NCBI GenBank assembly: GCA_934725855.1
Contig: CAKVCL010000005.1
Span: forward strand, 1-64,000
DNA from: an uncultured Cellulosilyticum sp.
Lineage (GTDB): Bacteria; Bacillota; Clostridia; Lachnospirales; Cellulosilyticaceae
Direction of reading: 5' to 3'
Length of the DNA: 64,000 bases
The notes under the pieces were generated by a model. It was not told the DNA's origin. It worked only from the letters and a program-made list of their open reading frames with translations, and searched no databases. Positions 8,670 to 16,925 of this stretch are shown here, one piece after another. How positions within the stretch are numbered: the first letter of the stretch is position 1; the number at the start of each line of letters is the position of its first letter. The position numbers and the translations under genes were made by a program.

Positions 8670-10610
8670 ATGAATAAACAGCTTAAATGGGTAATCTATG
8701 TGGTATGCATTTTATCAGTAATTGCAAGCATCTTAGTAGGTTACGATCGTCATAAAGTTGAAAGCTCACATAAGCAATATGATATTGCAGTGAAATATAC
8801 GGACGTATTAAATATTAGTAGACAAAATGAACTGAGTTACGAACAAGTTCTTAGGGAGCTAAAGGATACAGGCGTTAATGTACTTTTAGTAACTGAGAAC
8901 AAAATATTCTGTGATGAACCAGATAATTTAGCAAGCTTTGAAGCACAAGGAAAAGCAGCATGGTATTATGGATATGATTTAATCAGTAGTAATGATGAAA
9001 GTTCTATTATTAAGCCAGAATATATATATATTTGGTGTTTAGATGAATATACCAAGAATAATATTTATGAGTATCTAAATAATAAGGGTTACGTTGTTAA
9101 TGAAATAAAGTATGATGATAAAGAATATTTAGAAGTCCCTTATAGAAAAAATATCCTTACAACAATAGGCGTTGGATTTAATGAGGAGGACATCCAAAAG
9201 GCTGCTGAATATGGGTATACTATTTGTCCTCAAGTAGCAAGTTTATCTGTGAAGGGAGATCAAGGAGTAAGCTATATGCTTAAGCGTATTGAAGCTTTAC
9301 CAAATTTAGGACCTATTTTCTTTAATGACTCAGATGTGACATGCTACACAACCGATGAAATGAGTGACCTTGCTAAAAAGCATGGTATTGGATTTGTTGA
9401 ATTCTTTAGTAACAAACAAACAGGTTTTTCAAAATTAGTTGAAAGCACAAGTAATCAGCTTACAGATTTTAATATGTATCGATTACATACGTTAGCAGAT
9501 GGGGAATTAGACAAATATGAAGGGGCTAACCTATTTGATCGTTTTGAATTAGCCCTTACGGAAAGAAGTATTTCATATTTTCTATTTAAACTGCCTAAAA
9601 AATATATGCCATCAGAGAATTATCAGACATTAAAAGAAACGATTAGTGAATTTAGAACAATTGCAGCTAATGAAGGGTATAGCCAAGGGGGATTATCACC
9701 TGTAAACTTTAAAACACAAAATTATATAAAAACTTTACTAGCAGGATTAGCGGCTATTGGTGTATTTATTTTACTGTGTATAGAAGTAAAACAAGAAAAG
9801 TTAGGTTATGTATTAGGGGCTTTAGGCACCTTAGGTTATGCAGTATTATTAAAGCTTAATATGCGTATAAGTGTACAACTAATGGCTTTATTTATTACTG
9901 TGTGTTTCCCAATTTATGCAATGTGTCTTGTTTATAAATGTAAAAAAGGAAGTCTAATTGAAGTAGCCAAAGGTCTTGCAATGGTGTTTGTTACAGTCAT
10001 GGTAGGAGCTATGAGCTTTGTTGGGACTATGTCAAGAACAGAATTTGCTTTAGGCATTGAACTATTTAGAGGGGTAAAAGTTTCTTTCTTAATTCCAGTG
10101 GCAATGGTAGGGATTATATACTTATATAAGGAAGAACTTCTAAAAATTAAAGTGCTTGAAAAATGGGTCATGATGCCTATTACCTATCTTGTTATGGCAA
10201 TTATGGGTGTATTTTTAGTGATCTTTGCAATATATATTATTCGTTCTGGAAATTCAGGTGGGGTTTCAGATACACAAATTCAACTAAGACAAATGCTGAA
10301 AGATGTTTTTGGTACAAGACCACGAACAAAAGAATTTTTAATTGGCTATCCAATTATTATGTGTTTGATTTATTTTGGAAAACACAAATTATATATTCCA
10401 TTAAGTATTTTAGCTACTGTAGGACCTGTTTCAGTAATTAACACATTTACTCATACGCACACACCACTTATTATTTCTATTAAGAGATCTCTGTGGGGCG
10501 TAGTAGTTGGATTTGTAATTGGTCTTATCTTAATTGGAATCGTAAAAGTATGTATCAATCTTTTTAAAGGATGGTATAAAAGATATCAAACCATGAATGG
10601 AGAAATATAA
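8670..10610 (+). CDS. DUF5693-family multi-spanning membrane protein (copy 1)
   Basis: A 646-residue protein with one N-terminal membrane segment (about 8-25), a long probably extracytoplasmic region (about 26-350) and roughly eight C-terminal membrane segments. It is a paralogue of the protein at 50509-52431. Shared signatures include SRTxFAL, RSGNSG, RPRTKEFLI and GPVSxxNT followed by an HxHTP motif. In this window the second copy precedes csaB, which links the family to pyruvylated wall polymers. The ATG at 8670 follows AGGTGGTGACC. A transport, flippase or polymer-modifying role is inference; no catalytic motif is recognised. Confidence 0.7.
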   Translation: MNKQLKWVIYVVCILSVIASILVGYDRHKVESSHKQYDIAVKYTDVLNISRQNELSYEQVLRELKDTGVNVLLVTENKIFCDEPDNLASFEAQGKAAWYYGYDLISSNDESSIIKPEYIYIWCLDEYTKNNIYEYLNNKGYVVNEIKYDDKEYLEVPYRKNILTTIGVGFNEEDIQKAAEYGYTICPQVASLSVKGDQGVSYMLKRIEALPNLGPIFFNDSDVTCYTTDEMSDLAKKHGIGFVEFFSNKQTGFSKLVESTSNQLTDFNMYRLHTLADGELDKYEGANLFDRFELALTERSISYFLFKLPKKYMPSENYQTLKETISEFRTIAANEGYSQGGLSPVNFKTQNYIKTLLAGLAAIGVFILLCIEVKQEKLGYVLGALGTLGYAVLLKLNMRISVQLMALFITVCFPIYAMCLVYKCKKGSLIEVAKGLAMVFVTVMVGAMSFVGTMSRTEFALGIELFRGVKVSFLIPVAMVGIIYLYKEELLKIKVLEKWVMMPITYLVMAIMGVFLVIFAIYIIRSGNSGGVSDTQIQLRQMLKDVFGTRPRTKEFLIGYPIIMCLIYFGKHKLYIPLSILATVGPVSVINTFTHTHTPLIISIKRSLWGVVVGFVIGLILIGIVKVCINLFKGWYKRYQTMNGEI

Positions 10611-10627
10611 CAAAATTGTTACATTAA

Positions 10628-10656
10628 TTGACACTAGTAGGTACATATGGTATTAT
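10628..10656 (+). promoter_or_regulatory. Promoter of the stalk-domain protein gene
   Basis: TTGACA (10628-10633), a 17-bp spacer and TATTAT (10651-10656). It resembles the promoter at 5028-5056 beyond the hexamers: both read AACAAAA upstream, TTGACACTA at the -35 and TATTATTT at the -10. The predicted 5' leader is about 215 bases. Confidence 0.75.
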
Positions 10657-10783
10657 TTTTAATAGTGCGATATTCAGAAAAAATAATTCATTTATCTTAC
10701 TTAATTGATTAGACAAGTTATTTATTAATGGCTATATAAATAGCACTTTTAAATGAATAAATATTAAAATAGTATATAAAACT

Positions 10784-10837
10784 ATAAGAAAAGGTAGGAG
10801 AAATATGAATAAGCATAGATCTCCTACTTTTTCTTAT
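10784..10837 (+). terminator. Attenuator-like hairpin in the 10880 leader
   Basis: The 17-base arms at 10784-10800 and 10821-10837 pair with one G-T mismatch around a 20-base loop. The right arm contains TTTTTCTTAT. The hairpin lies between the promoter at 10628-10656 and the gene at 10880, so it could terminate most transcripts or be a conditional attenuator. The left arm contains AGGAG, a ribosome binding site for the small reading frame at 10805. Confidence 0.55.
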
Positions 10838-10858
10838 GTTAGTAGTTTAGTAATATAA
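10805..10858 (+). CDS. Possible 17-residue leader peptide
   Basis: An ATG at 10805 follows AGGAG (10796-10800) and opens a 17-codon frame, MNKHRSPTFSYVSSLVI, ending at TAA 10856-10858. It runs through the loop and right arm of the hairpin at 10784-10837, so translation would disrupt that hairpin. The spacing of 4 bases is short and chance is a real alternative. Confidence 0.25.
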   Translation: MNKHRSPTFSYVSSLVI

Positions 10859-10879
10859 AAATTTTCTTGGGAGGAAGAC

Positions 10880-13114
10880 ATGAAAAGTAAACTTTTTTTA
10901 TGCGCACTCATAGGAGCTATGACTATTGGAATGACGCCTATGACATTAAAAGCAGAAGAAATAAATGTTGATGATATAAGTGATTTTGTTTTACCAGAAG
11001 ATACATCAGAAGATTTTTTAGGTGAAGAAATTAGTAGTCAACCAGAAAATTCTGCTACTCAAAGTACAGAACAGAGTCAAATGGGAACTACTACAAATGA
11101 TAATGGTGATACAAATTGGACAGATGGGCAGGCAGTTGTTCAAAGACAAGAGTTAGTTATTAATCTTGCTGATAATGGAATTTATTTAAATGGAATGAAA
11201 TTAACAAGTGAAAAACCATTTATTATTAAGGATAGTGCCGTTTACTTACCATTAAGAACCATTGTAAAGGATATATATGGTGGAACACTTTCATTAGAGA
11301 ATGATGTATGTTCTGTTCAAATTCCCAACTTAAGTTTGATGGTTACAGTAGGCTCAAAAGATGCTTTTAGAAATGGTGATCCTGTAGTGCTGGAAATGCC
11401 GCTTATTATGGAAGATGGAACACTTTACTGCCCAGTTAAGGCAATGGCAGCTTTATTTGATGCAGAGATGGAATTTAAAAAGGAAGAAAAGAAATTAGTT
11501 GTTGATATACCAACAGCCTTTATTCCACCAGTACCAACTGTATTTGCAGAGTTTAGCTTTGGAGCCGAATCATATGTACAGGGGCAATATGTTACGGTTA
11601 ATGATACCAGTTATGATGTCAATGGAAAGACGATTGTTGGATGGCAATGGATGCTAGATGGCAATGAGAAAAACACTAAGACGGATATTAATGAACTTCT
11701 AAAAAAACCATCTGTTGGGGTACATACAGTTTCATTAAAAGTAAAAAATCAAGATGGTAAATGGAGTGACTGGGTAAGTAAAGAGATTACTTTTGAGCAA
11801 AATCAAAACCCAGTCATAACCTCTATTAAACAGAAGAAAACAGAATATGCTCAAGGTGAGCTATTAGATTTCGATTACACTTATGAAAATGAAGACTGGG
11901 AAGCCATTACAGATGCTAAGTGGAGCTATAAACAGGTTGGAGAAGCTGACACCAACAAGATCACCACAATGCCGGAGTACATTTTCTGCGAGGGGGACTA
12001 TGAAGTAACCTTACAATTGAAGGATGATTTTGGAAATTGGTCTGAGGTATATACTTCCATTGTGCATATTACAGATGAAGTAAAGAATACAGAGTTAAAC
12101 TACAGATTCTCAAATCCGCAAACAGGAACTGTTATTAATAACTACCAAAAGAGAAATTACCGTGATTTTGAAGAAGTCATTGTATCGGCAACAGACTATG
12201 TAAATGGAACTCATATATTAAGTGATAGTCCAGAACTCGTTACTGAAAATGGTATTTTATATATGGATTATATTAATGGTGTAGGTAGAGTGAACTTTAA
12301 TCACTTTAATCAATATCCTGAAAATCCATTAAATAAGAAAATTGTTATTATGGCAGAGAATGTGACAGATAAACCTGTTACAATTCGTCTTAGTAATAAA
12401 GTCATTAAAGGACCATCTAATGATGAATTATACTTAGGGCAGATGTTACTTTATGATTTCTTAAGGGGTGCTGGGGATAATAACAACTACACATTAGCTC
12501 CAGGGCAAAAGGTATTTATAGTGGATACAGAAAACAAAAAGTGGGATAGTAAATGTGGTTTAGTTGGCCAATTTGATATTGAAACATCTGGTAAGGTTAA
12601 ACTGACCTTTGCAGCAGTCAATAAAGGAACCACAACAAGCTCAATGGGAAATTTACCAAACTTAGCTAAAAGCGTGCATCCTAGAGGAACATTCCCCGTT
12701 ACTGAATTACACTATAATATTACAGCGCCTAGCGGAAAAGAAACCTACTTCTTATTAGGAAAAGATAGAGATGAATGGAGTTTAGGGACAGATGCCATAA
12801 CAGGTGAGTATGCCATGAACTATGGTAACTATGGAATTATCTATAAGATTAATATTACGGCTGAAGAAGATACAGGTATTATTCTTAATCCAAGAGGTGG
12901 TGGATTTAGAGGAGCTGTACGTATTAATGGTGGAGAAACCTATTTGGTTCCAAAGAATGCTTACTTTGGAACAGATGGTTCTAAGTCGGCAGTTCTAACA
13001 ACGGTGAGAAAAGGCGAAACCGTATTAATTGAATATACATTACCAAATGGTTCAGCCTCACCAATATTATTCGGAATGATTCCAAGCTCATTCTGGATGC
13101 AAACAAATCAATAA
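10880..13114 (+). CDS. Secreted protein with copper-amine-oxidase-N-like stalk domain and PKD-like repeats
   Basis: This is a 744-residue protein with a signal peptide (residues 1-25, cleavage near LKAEE). An acidic, Ser/Thr/Gln-rich linker follows (about 26-85). A stalk-type beta domain lies at about 88-210 (NGIYLNG, YLPLRTI, DGTLYCPVKAMAALF). Two PKD-like beta modules occupy about 222-400, each with the GxHTVSLKV or DYEVTLQL type of strand. The last 340 residues are not recognised. There is no SLH domain or sortase motif, so how it stays at the surface is unclear. It has its own promoter and a long leader with an attenuator-like hairpin. Its place beside SLH and DUF5693 genes suggests a wall-associated role. 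Confidence 0.65.
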   Translation: MKSKLFLCALIGAMTIGMTPMTLKAEEINVDDISDFVLPEDTSEDFLGEEISSQPENSATQSTEQSQMGTTTNDNGDTNWTDGQAVVQRQELVINLADNGIYLNGMKLTSEKPFIIKDSAVYLPLRTIVKDIYGGTLSLENDVCSVQIPNLSLMVTVGSKDAFRNGDPVVLEMPLIMEDGTLYCPVKAMAALFDAEMEFKKEEKKLVVDIPTAFIPPVPTVFAEFSFGAESYVQGQYVTVNDTSYDVNGKTIVGWQWMLDGNEKNTKTDINELLKKPSVGVHTVSLKVKNQDGKWSDWVSKEITFEQNQNPVITSIKQKKTEYAQGELLDFDYTYENEDWEAITDAKWSYKQVGEADTNKITTMPEYIFCEGDYEVTLQLKDDFGNWSEVYTSIVHITDEVKNTELNYRFSNPQTGTVINNYQKRNYRDFEEVIVSATDYVNGTHILSDSPELVTENGILYMDYINGVGRVNFNHFNQYPENPLNKKIVIMAENVTDKPVTIRLSNKVIKGPSNDELYLGQMLLYDFLRGAGDNNNYTLAPGQKVFIVDTENKKWDSKCGLVGQFDIETSGKVKLTFAAVNKGTTTSSMGNLPNLAKSVHPRGTFPVTELHYNITAPSGKETYFLLGKDRDEWSLGTDAITGEYAMNYGNYGIIYKINITAEEDTGIILNPRGGGFRGAVRINGGETYLVPKNAYFGTDGSKSAVLTTVRKGETVLIEYTLPNGSASPILFGMIPSSFWMQTNQ

Positions 13115-13150
13115 TCATTAAGTTATTCTAATGTGCAATAATTAATAAAG

Positions 13151-13238
13151 AAAAGACTTGAGACAAATGATTCTATCTCAAAAAGCTAGACCGAAAATCT
13201 AATGATTGAAGATGGACACAGTACTCAAGTCTTTTTTT
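13151..13238. terminator. Shared terminator with a 61-base loop
   Basis: AAAAGACTTGAG (13151-13162) pairs exactly with CTCAAGTCTTTT (13224-13235), and T residues follow. The facing genes end at 13114 (+) and 13271 (-), so it can serve both strands. The loop is unusually large and contains a direct repeat AATGATT, so it may hold further structure. Confidence 0.7.
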
Positions 13239-13270
13239 GTATAACTAAATAACAGAGAAATTAAAGTATA

Positions 13271-14365
13271 CTACAAATAAATAGTAATGACACCGCATGG
13301 TGAACTTGGTAAGCTATAACGATAACTTCCTGTATAATAGTTATGAACAAAGTCTAAATTATAGGTTGATGAGTCGTAGTTGGTAACATAGCAAGAGATT
13401 TCTGTTTTACCCGCTTTAATTTGAGAAATGATATAAGCCTCAAATTCACTATAGTTATTAAAGAGGTTATGATTTACAACAAAGTAATTATATTTAGTAC
13501 TATCAGCAGTTGGATATTTAGTATGATCCCAAGTATGATCTTTAGAAAGAAGAGCAGCTGTAATGTTAAAGTATTCATGTGATAGGATATCCAGTCTCTT
13601 GCCATTTTGAGTAGTGACAGGATCATCATATGTAAGATCGACCATATACCATTCCTTATCTAACTTAACCATATTCCAAGCATGAGCAATAGAAGAGGAT
13701 GATGTTCCCACTACAATTTTGCATTCGATACCTGCTAAATCTAAGAGAAGCTTAAAAGCTTCGCTATAGCCTTCGCAAACACCAGATTTATTAATGAGTA
13801 TACCATAAGCAGTATAAGCACTTTGTGGTAAGGTATTTGTAGCTAAATGTTCAGAATCATATCTTGCTGAGTTAACAATATAGTCATGAAAAAGAAGTTC
13901 TTTTTGATAATCACTCATTTCAGGTTTGGTTAATTTTGATACAACGGATTGAGCAAATTTTAATAGTTCCATATCTTGATTAGATAAACGTTTTTGCAGC
14001 TTAGGATTTTGAATGTAACGACTTAGCTTATAAGCCTGTTTGTAGTCAAACTTAATGGTTACTAAATTAACCACACCATTAGTTGAGATGGAAATAGAAT
14101 ATTTATTAAGGCCAGCTAATTGATCTAATATAGTTTGATAAGGCGGCAGAGAGGAGTAAGGCCCCTTAATAGATACATTCGGTTCCAAATTTTCAGTTGC
14201 AGCTTTAATGGCTGCTTCAAATTGATCTAAATTGTTAATATTGGTGAAGTTACTAGTAGAAGCAGTTGAATAAATAGACTGAGCAGATAAAGAAGAAGTA
14301 AATAAAAGATTTAAGCCAAGTATAGCCGTTAAAACAAGTGAAAAATATCTTTTGCCTTTTCTCAT
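13271..14365 (-). CDS. Secreted transglutaminase-like (papain-fold) protein
   Basis: A 364-residue protein with an N-terminal signal peptide (about 1-28, a hydrophobic core after MRKGKRYF). The transglutaminase-like core carries the triad C197 (in GVCEGYSEAF), H228 (in AHAWN) and D243 (in MVDLTYDDP). Family members in bacteria are peptidases or cross-linking enzymes acting outside the cell. The ATG at 14365 is preceded on its strand by GGAGGT at good spacing; an in-frame ATG 15 bases upstream lacks this. It is the only minus-strand gene of the block before the S10 operon. A role in peptidoglycan or protein processing is inference. Confidence 0.75.
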   Translation of the reverse strand: MRKGKRYFSLVLTAILGLNLLFTSSLSAQSIYSTASTSNFTNINNLDQFEAAIKAATENLEPNVSIKGPYSSLPPYQTILDQLAGLNKYSISISTNGVVNLVTIKFDYKQAYKLSRYIQNPKLQKRLSNQDMELLKFAQSVVSKLTKPEMSDYQKELLFHDYIVNSARYDSEHLATNTLPQSAYTAYGILINKSGVCEGYSEAFKLLLDLAGIECKIVVGTSSSSIAHAWNMVKLDKEWYMVDLTYDDPVTTQNGKRLDILSHEYFNITAALLSKDHTWDHTKYPTADSTKYNYFVVNHNLFNNYSEFEAYIISQIKAGKTEISCYVTNYDSSTYNLDFVHNYYTGSYRYSLPSSPCGVITIYL

Positions 14366-14569
14366 ATAGTGTACCTCCAATTGTAAAAATGAATAATCTT
14401 CTATTGTATATTATAATACGCATCGTATAGCTGGAATAAGTATGCATATTAAAAAGTTAATAAAAATAAGCTAGAATATTGTTTGTCGGCAAGAAACAGG
14501 CCCAGTAACGCATCTTGTAAATATGATAAAATTTCCAGAATAAATTCGTGAAAAAAGTTAAAAAAAAGC
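14366..14569. other. Gene-free AT-rich stretch
   Basis: This lies between the start of the minus-strand transglutaminase gene and the S10 promoter. It should contain the promoter of the minus-strand gene, but no confident hexamer pair was found. Nothing else was recognised. Confidence 0.5.
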
Positions 14570-14598
14570 TTGTGCTCGACTAAAAATTAAGGTATACT
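14570..14598 (+). promoter_or_regulatory. Promoter of the S10 operon
   Basis: TTGTGC (14570-14575), a 17-bp spacer and TATACT (14593-14598). Transcription would start near 14605, giving a leader of about 245 bases. Confidence 0.65.
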
Positions 14599-14604
14599 AA
14601 TTAC

Positions 14605-14848
14605 GTTGTGACATTGGTAACTATGATCCAGGAGGTTGCACACCGTAAGGTGAATTTCTGGGGAGCGAATGTCCGGTTCAAGAAACCAGGCGGCAGGTCA
14701 CTGTACTATATGGTTTAGGTGTTAGGCGTATCCATAGTTCCTATGGAAATGCTTATGATGAGCTTACGCTTATGAAACACCAGGACAAGTGTGCAGTCAC
14801 CACTAGTCGTACTAGGTTCGAAAAAGTACGAAAAGGAGGGGACTTTTT
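14605..14848 (+). promoter_or_regulatory. Structured leader RNA of the S10 operon
   Basis: This GC-richer stretch has many clean pairings: CACC-GTAA-GGTG (14641-14652, a GNRA-type loop), GGTT/AACC near 14674-14687, and TCCATAG-TTC-CTATGGA (14731-14747). The last is enclosed by GCGTA/TACGC and GGTGTT/AACACC (14718-14723 with 14776-14781). GTGAC (14608) can close on GTCAC (14697 or 14796). Next to the start codon, TCGTACT/AGTACGA (14807-14813 with 14825-14831) competes with AAAAAGT/ACTTTTT (14821-14827 with 14842-14848), whose loop holds the ribosome binding site. It is probably an autoregulatory ribosomal-protein leader; leader classes for this operon have been described in Clostridia. The effector is not known from this sequence. 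Confidence 0.65.
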
Positions 14849-14850
14849 TT

Positions 14851-15159
14851 ATGGCAAGTCAAAATATCCGTATTACATTAAAAGCTTATGATCACAAATT
14901 AATCGATCAAACAGCTGCACAAATCGTAGAAATCGCTAAAAAAACTGGCGCAAAAGTTAGTGGACCAATTCCACTTCCAACTAAAAAAGAAGTTGTAACT
15001 ATTCTACGTGCTGTACACAAGTACAAAGATTCTCGTGAACAATTCGAACAAAGAACTCACAAGAGACTTATCGATGTTGAAGCTACACCAAAAACTGGAG
15101 ACGCTTTAATGAGAATCGACTTACCAGCTGGTGTTGATATTAAAGTTGACGCTAAATAA
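14851..15159 (+). CDS. rpsJ: 30S ribosomal protein S10
   Basis: S10 is a 102-residue protein of the 30S head, also known as NusE in transcription antitermination. The motifs [14 protein letters not shown] and GPIPLPTKK are diagnostic. The ATG at 14851 is preceded by GGAGGGG and a T-run; an upstream in-frame ATG at 14791 lies inside the structured leader and is rejected. It is the first gene of the S10 operon. Codon use indicates high expression. Confidence 0.97.
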   Translation: MASQNIRITLKAYDHKLIDQTAAQIVEIAKKTGAKVSGPIPLPTKKEVVTILRAVHKYKDSREQFEQRTHKRLIDVEATPKTGDALMRIDLPAGVDIKVDAK

Positions 15160-15188
15160 TTCATCCTATAATAAGAAGGAAGTAATGA

Positions 15189-15247
15189 GTCACTTTAGTA
15201 CTAGGACGGTGAATAACTGTCTAGAATGATTACCCGAGGTGGTAATC
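15189..15247 (+). promoter_or_regulatory. Structured rpsJ-rplC intercistronic element
   Basis: Two adjacent hairpins are present. CTAG(G)ACGGT-GAATA-ACTGTCTAG (15201-15224) has one bulge and one G-T pair. GATTACC-CGAGGT-GGTAATC (15228-15247) is perfect. The element begins with GTCACTTTAGTACTAGG (15189-15205), which resembles GTCACCACTAGTCGTACTAGG in the S10 leader (14796-14816). It is likely an RNA regulatory or processing element, with the ligand unknown. Confidence 0.55.
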
Positions 15248-15274
15248 CGCTGTAGATATTAGGAGGTGTAAGGA

Positions 15275-15904
15275 ATGAAAAAAGCAATTTTAGCTAAAAA
15301 AATTGGTATGACTCAAATCTTTGATGAACACGCTAACTTAATTCCTGTAACTGTATTAGAAGCAGGTCCATGCGTTGTAACTCAAAAGAAAACAATCGAA
15401 AATGATGGATATGAAGCTATCCAAGTAGGTTTTGGAGATGTTAAATCTAAACATGTTATCAAACCTATGGCTGGCCACTTTGCTAAAGCTGGTGTAGAAG
15501 CTAAAAAATTCGTTAAAGAATTTAGATTAGAAGATACATCTGCATACGAAGTAGGAACAGAAATTAAAGCAGACGTTTTTGCTGCTGGAGATAAAATTGA
15601 CGTTGTTGGTACATCTAAAGGTAAAGGTTACCAAGGTGCTATCAAAAAATACGGTCAATCTCGTGGACCAATGGGTCACGGTTCTAAATCTCACCGTGTA
15701 GCTGGTTCTATGGGTGCTGCTACATCACCAGGACGTGTAATGAAAGGTAAAGGTCTTCCATCTCACATGGGATGCGTACAAGTAACAGTACAAAACTTAG
15801 AAGTTGCTCGCGTTGATGCAGACAAAAACTTAATCTTAGTTAGAGGTGCAGTACCAGGTCCTAAAGGTACAGTTATCACTATTAAAGATAGCGTTAAAGC
15901 TTAA
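15275..15904 (+). CDS. rplC: 50S ribosomal protein L3
   Basis: L3 is a 209-residue early-assembly protein near the peptidyl-transferase centre. Its N-terminus [15 protein letters not shown], the central [14 protein letters not shown] and the loop [19 protein letters not shown] are characteristic. The ATG at 15275 follows AGGAGGTG. It is second in the S10 operon, separated from rpsJ by a 115-base structured gap. No unusual insertion or truncation is seen. Confidence 0.97.
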   Translation: MKKAILAKKIGMTQIFDEHANLIPVTVLEAGPCVVTQKKTIENDGYEAIQVGFGDVKSKHVIKPMAGHFAKAGVEAKKFVKEFRLEDTSAYEVGTEIKADVFAAGDKIDVVGTSKGKGYQGAIKKYGQSRGPMGHGSKSHRVAGSMGAATSPGRVMKGKGLPSHMGCVQVTVQNLEVARVDADKNLILVRGAVPGPKGTVITIKDSVKA

Positions 15905-15930
15905 GGATTACGGGAAAGGAGGAAATAATA

Positions 15931-16551
15931 ATGGCAAAAGTAGCTGTATTAAATATGACAGGCGCACAAGTTGGCGAAGTTGAATTAAACGACGCAATTT
16001 TCGCTGTTGAAGTAAAAGAACACTTAGTACACCAAGCAGTTGTTGCACACCTTGCTAACTTACGTCAAGGAACACAAAGTGCTAAAACTCGCTCAGAAGT
16101 ACGTGGTGGTGGTAGAAAACCATTCAGACAAAAAGGTACAGGTAGAGCAAGACAAGGTTCTATCCGCGCTGTACAATGGGTAGGTGGTGGAGTTGCATTC
16201 GCACCAAAACCAAGAAATTACTCATTCAAAATGAACTTCAAAGAAAGAAGAATTGCTCTTCAATCTGCTTTAACAAGTAGAGTAAACGAGTCAAAATTCA
16301 TCGTTCTTGATTCATTAGAAGTAGCTGCTAAAACTAAAGAAATGGCTAAAGTTTTAGATGCACTTAAATTAAACAAAGCATTAATCGTAACAGAAGGTGA
16401 AGCTTCTAGAAACGTAATGTTAGCTGCAAATAACATCCAAGGTGTTAAAACATCAGCTGTAAACAACATTAACGTATATGACATCTTAAAATACGATACA
16501 TTCGTAGTAACAAAAGATGCTCTTGCAAAAATCGAGGAGGTGTACGCATAA
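15931..16551 (+). CDS. rplD: 50S ribosomal protein L4
   Basis: L4 is a 206-residue protein with a long loop reaching into the exit tunnel. The loop signature [20 protein letters not shown] is intact, with no change in the region where macrolide-resistance substitutions are usually found. L4 is the known repressor of the S10 operon in E. coli and a candidate effector for the leader here. It starts at ATG 15931 after AAAGGAGGAAA. Its stop codon shares one base with the start of rplW, which implies translational coupling. Confidence 0.97.
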   Translation: MAKVAVLNMTGAQVGEVELNDAIFAVEVKEHLVHQAVVAHLANLRQGTQSAKTRSEVRGGGRKPFRQKGTGRARQGSIRAVQWVGGGVAFAPKPRNYSFKMNFKERRIALQSALTSRVNESKFIVLDSLEVAAKTKEMAKVLDALKLNKALIVTEGEASRNVMLAANNIQGVKTSAVNNINVYDILKYDTFVVTKDALAKIEEVYA

Positions 16552-16850
16552 TGGCAGATTTAAAATTTTATGACGTCATTTTAAAACCAGTTATTACTGA
16601 AAAATCTATGAACGTAATGGCTGAGAAAAAATACACATTCCTAGTTGAAAAAACTGCTACTAAAGCTCAAATCAGAGAAGCAGTAGAAAAAATGTTCGAA
16701 GGAACAAAAGTAGAAAAAGTTAACACAGCTAACTACGATGGAAAAACAAAACGTCGTGGAAGAACAGTTGGTAAAACAAACGCTTACAAAAAAGCGATTG
16801 TTAAACTTACTGCAGAAAGCAAAGACATTGACTTTTTCCAAGGAATGTAG
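16551..16850 (+). CDS. rplW: 50S ribosomal protein L23
   Basis: L23 has 99 residues and lines the tunnel exit, where it docks trigger factor and SRP. The motifs [13 protein letters not shown] and [19 protein letters not shown] are typical. Its ATG overlaps the rplD stop (TAATG), and its AGGAGGTG ribosome binding site lies within the end of rplD. The length is normal. A 75-base gap with a weak ACAC/GTGT hairpin follows before rplB. Confidence 0.96.
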   Translation: MADLKFYDVILKPVITEKSMNVMAEKKYTFLVEKTATKAQIREAVEKMFEGTKVEKVNTANYDGKTKRRGRTVGKTNAYKKAIVKLTAESKDIDFFQGM

Positions 16851-16925
16851 TTTAATAGTTAGAGATGAAACACACGGCTAAGTGTAAATGTATCGTGTAA
16901 TGAAACGTTGAAAGGAGTGAACACG

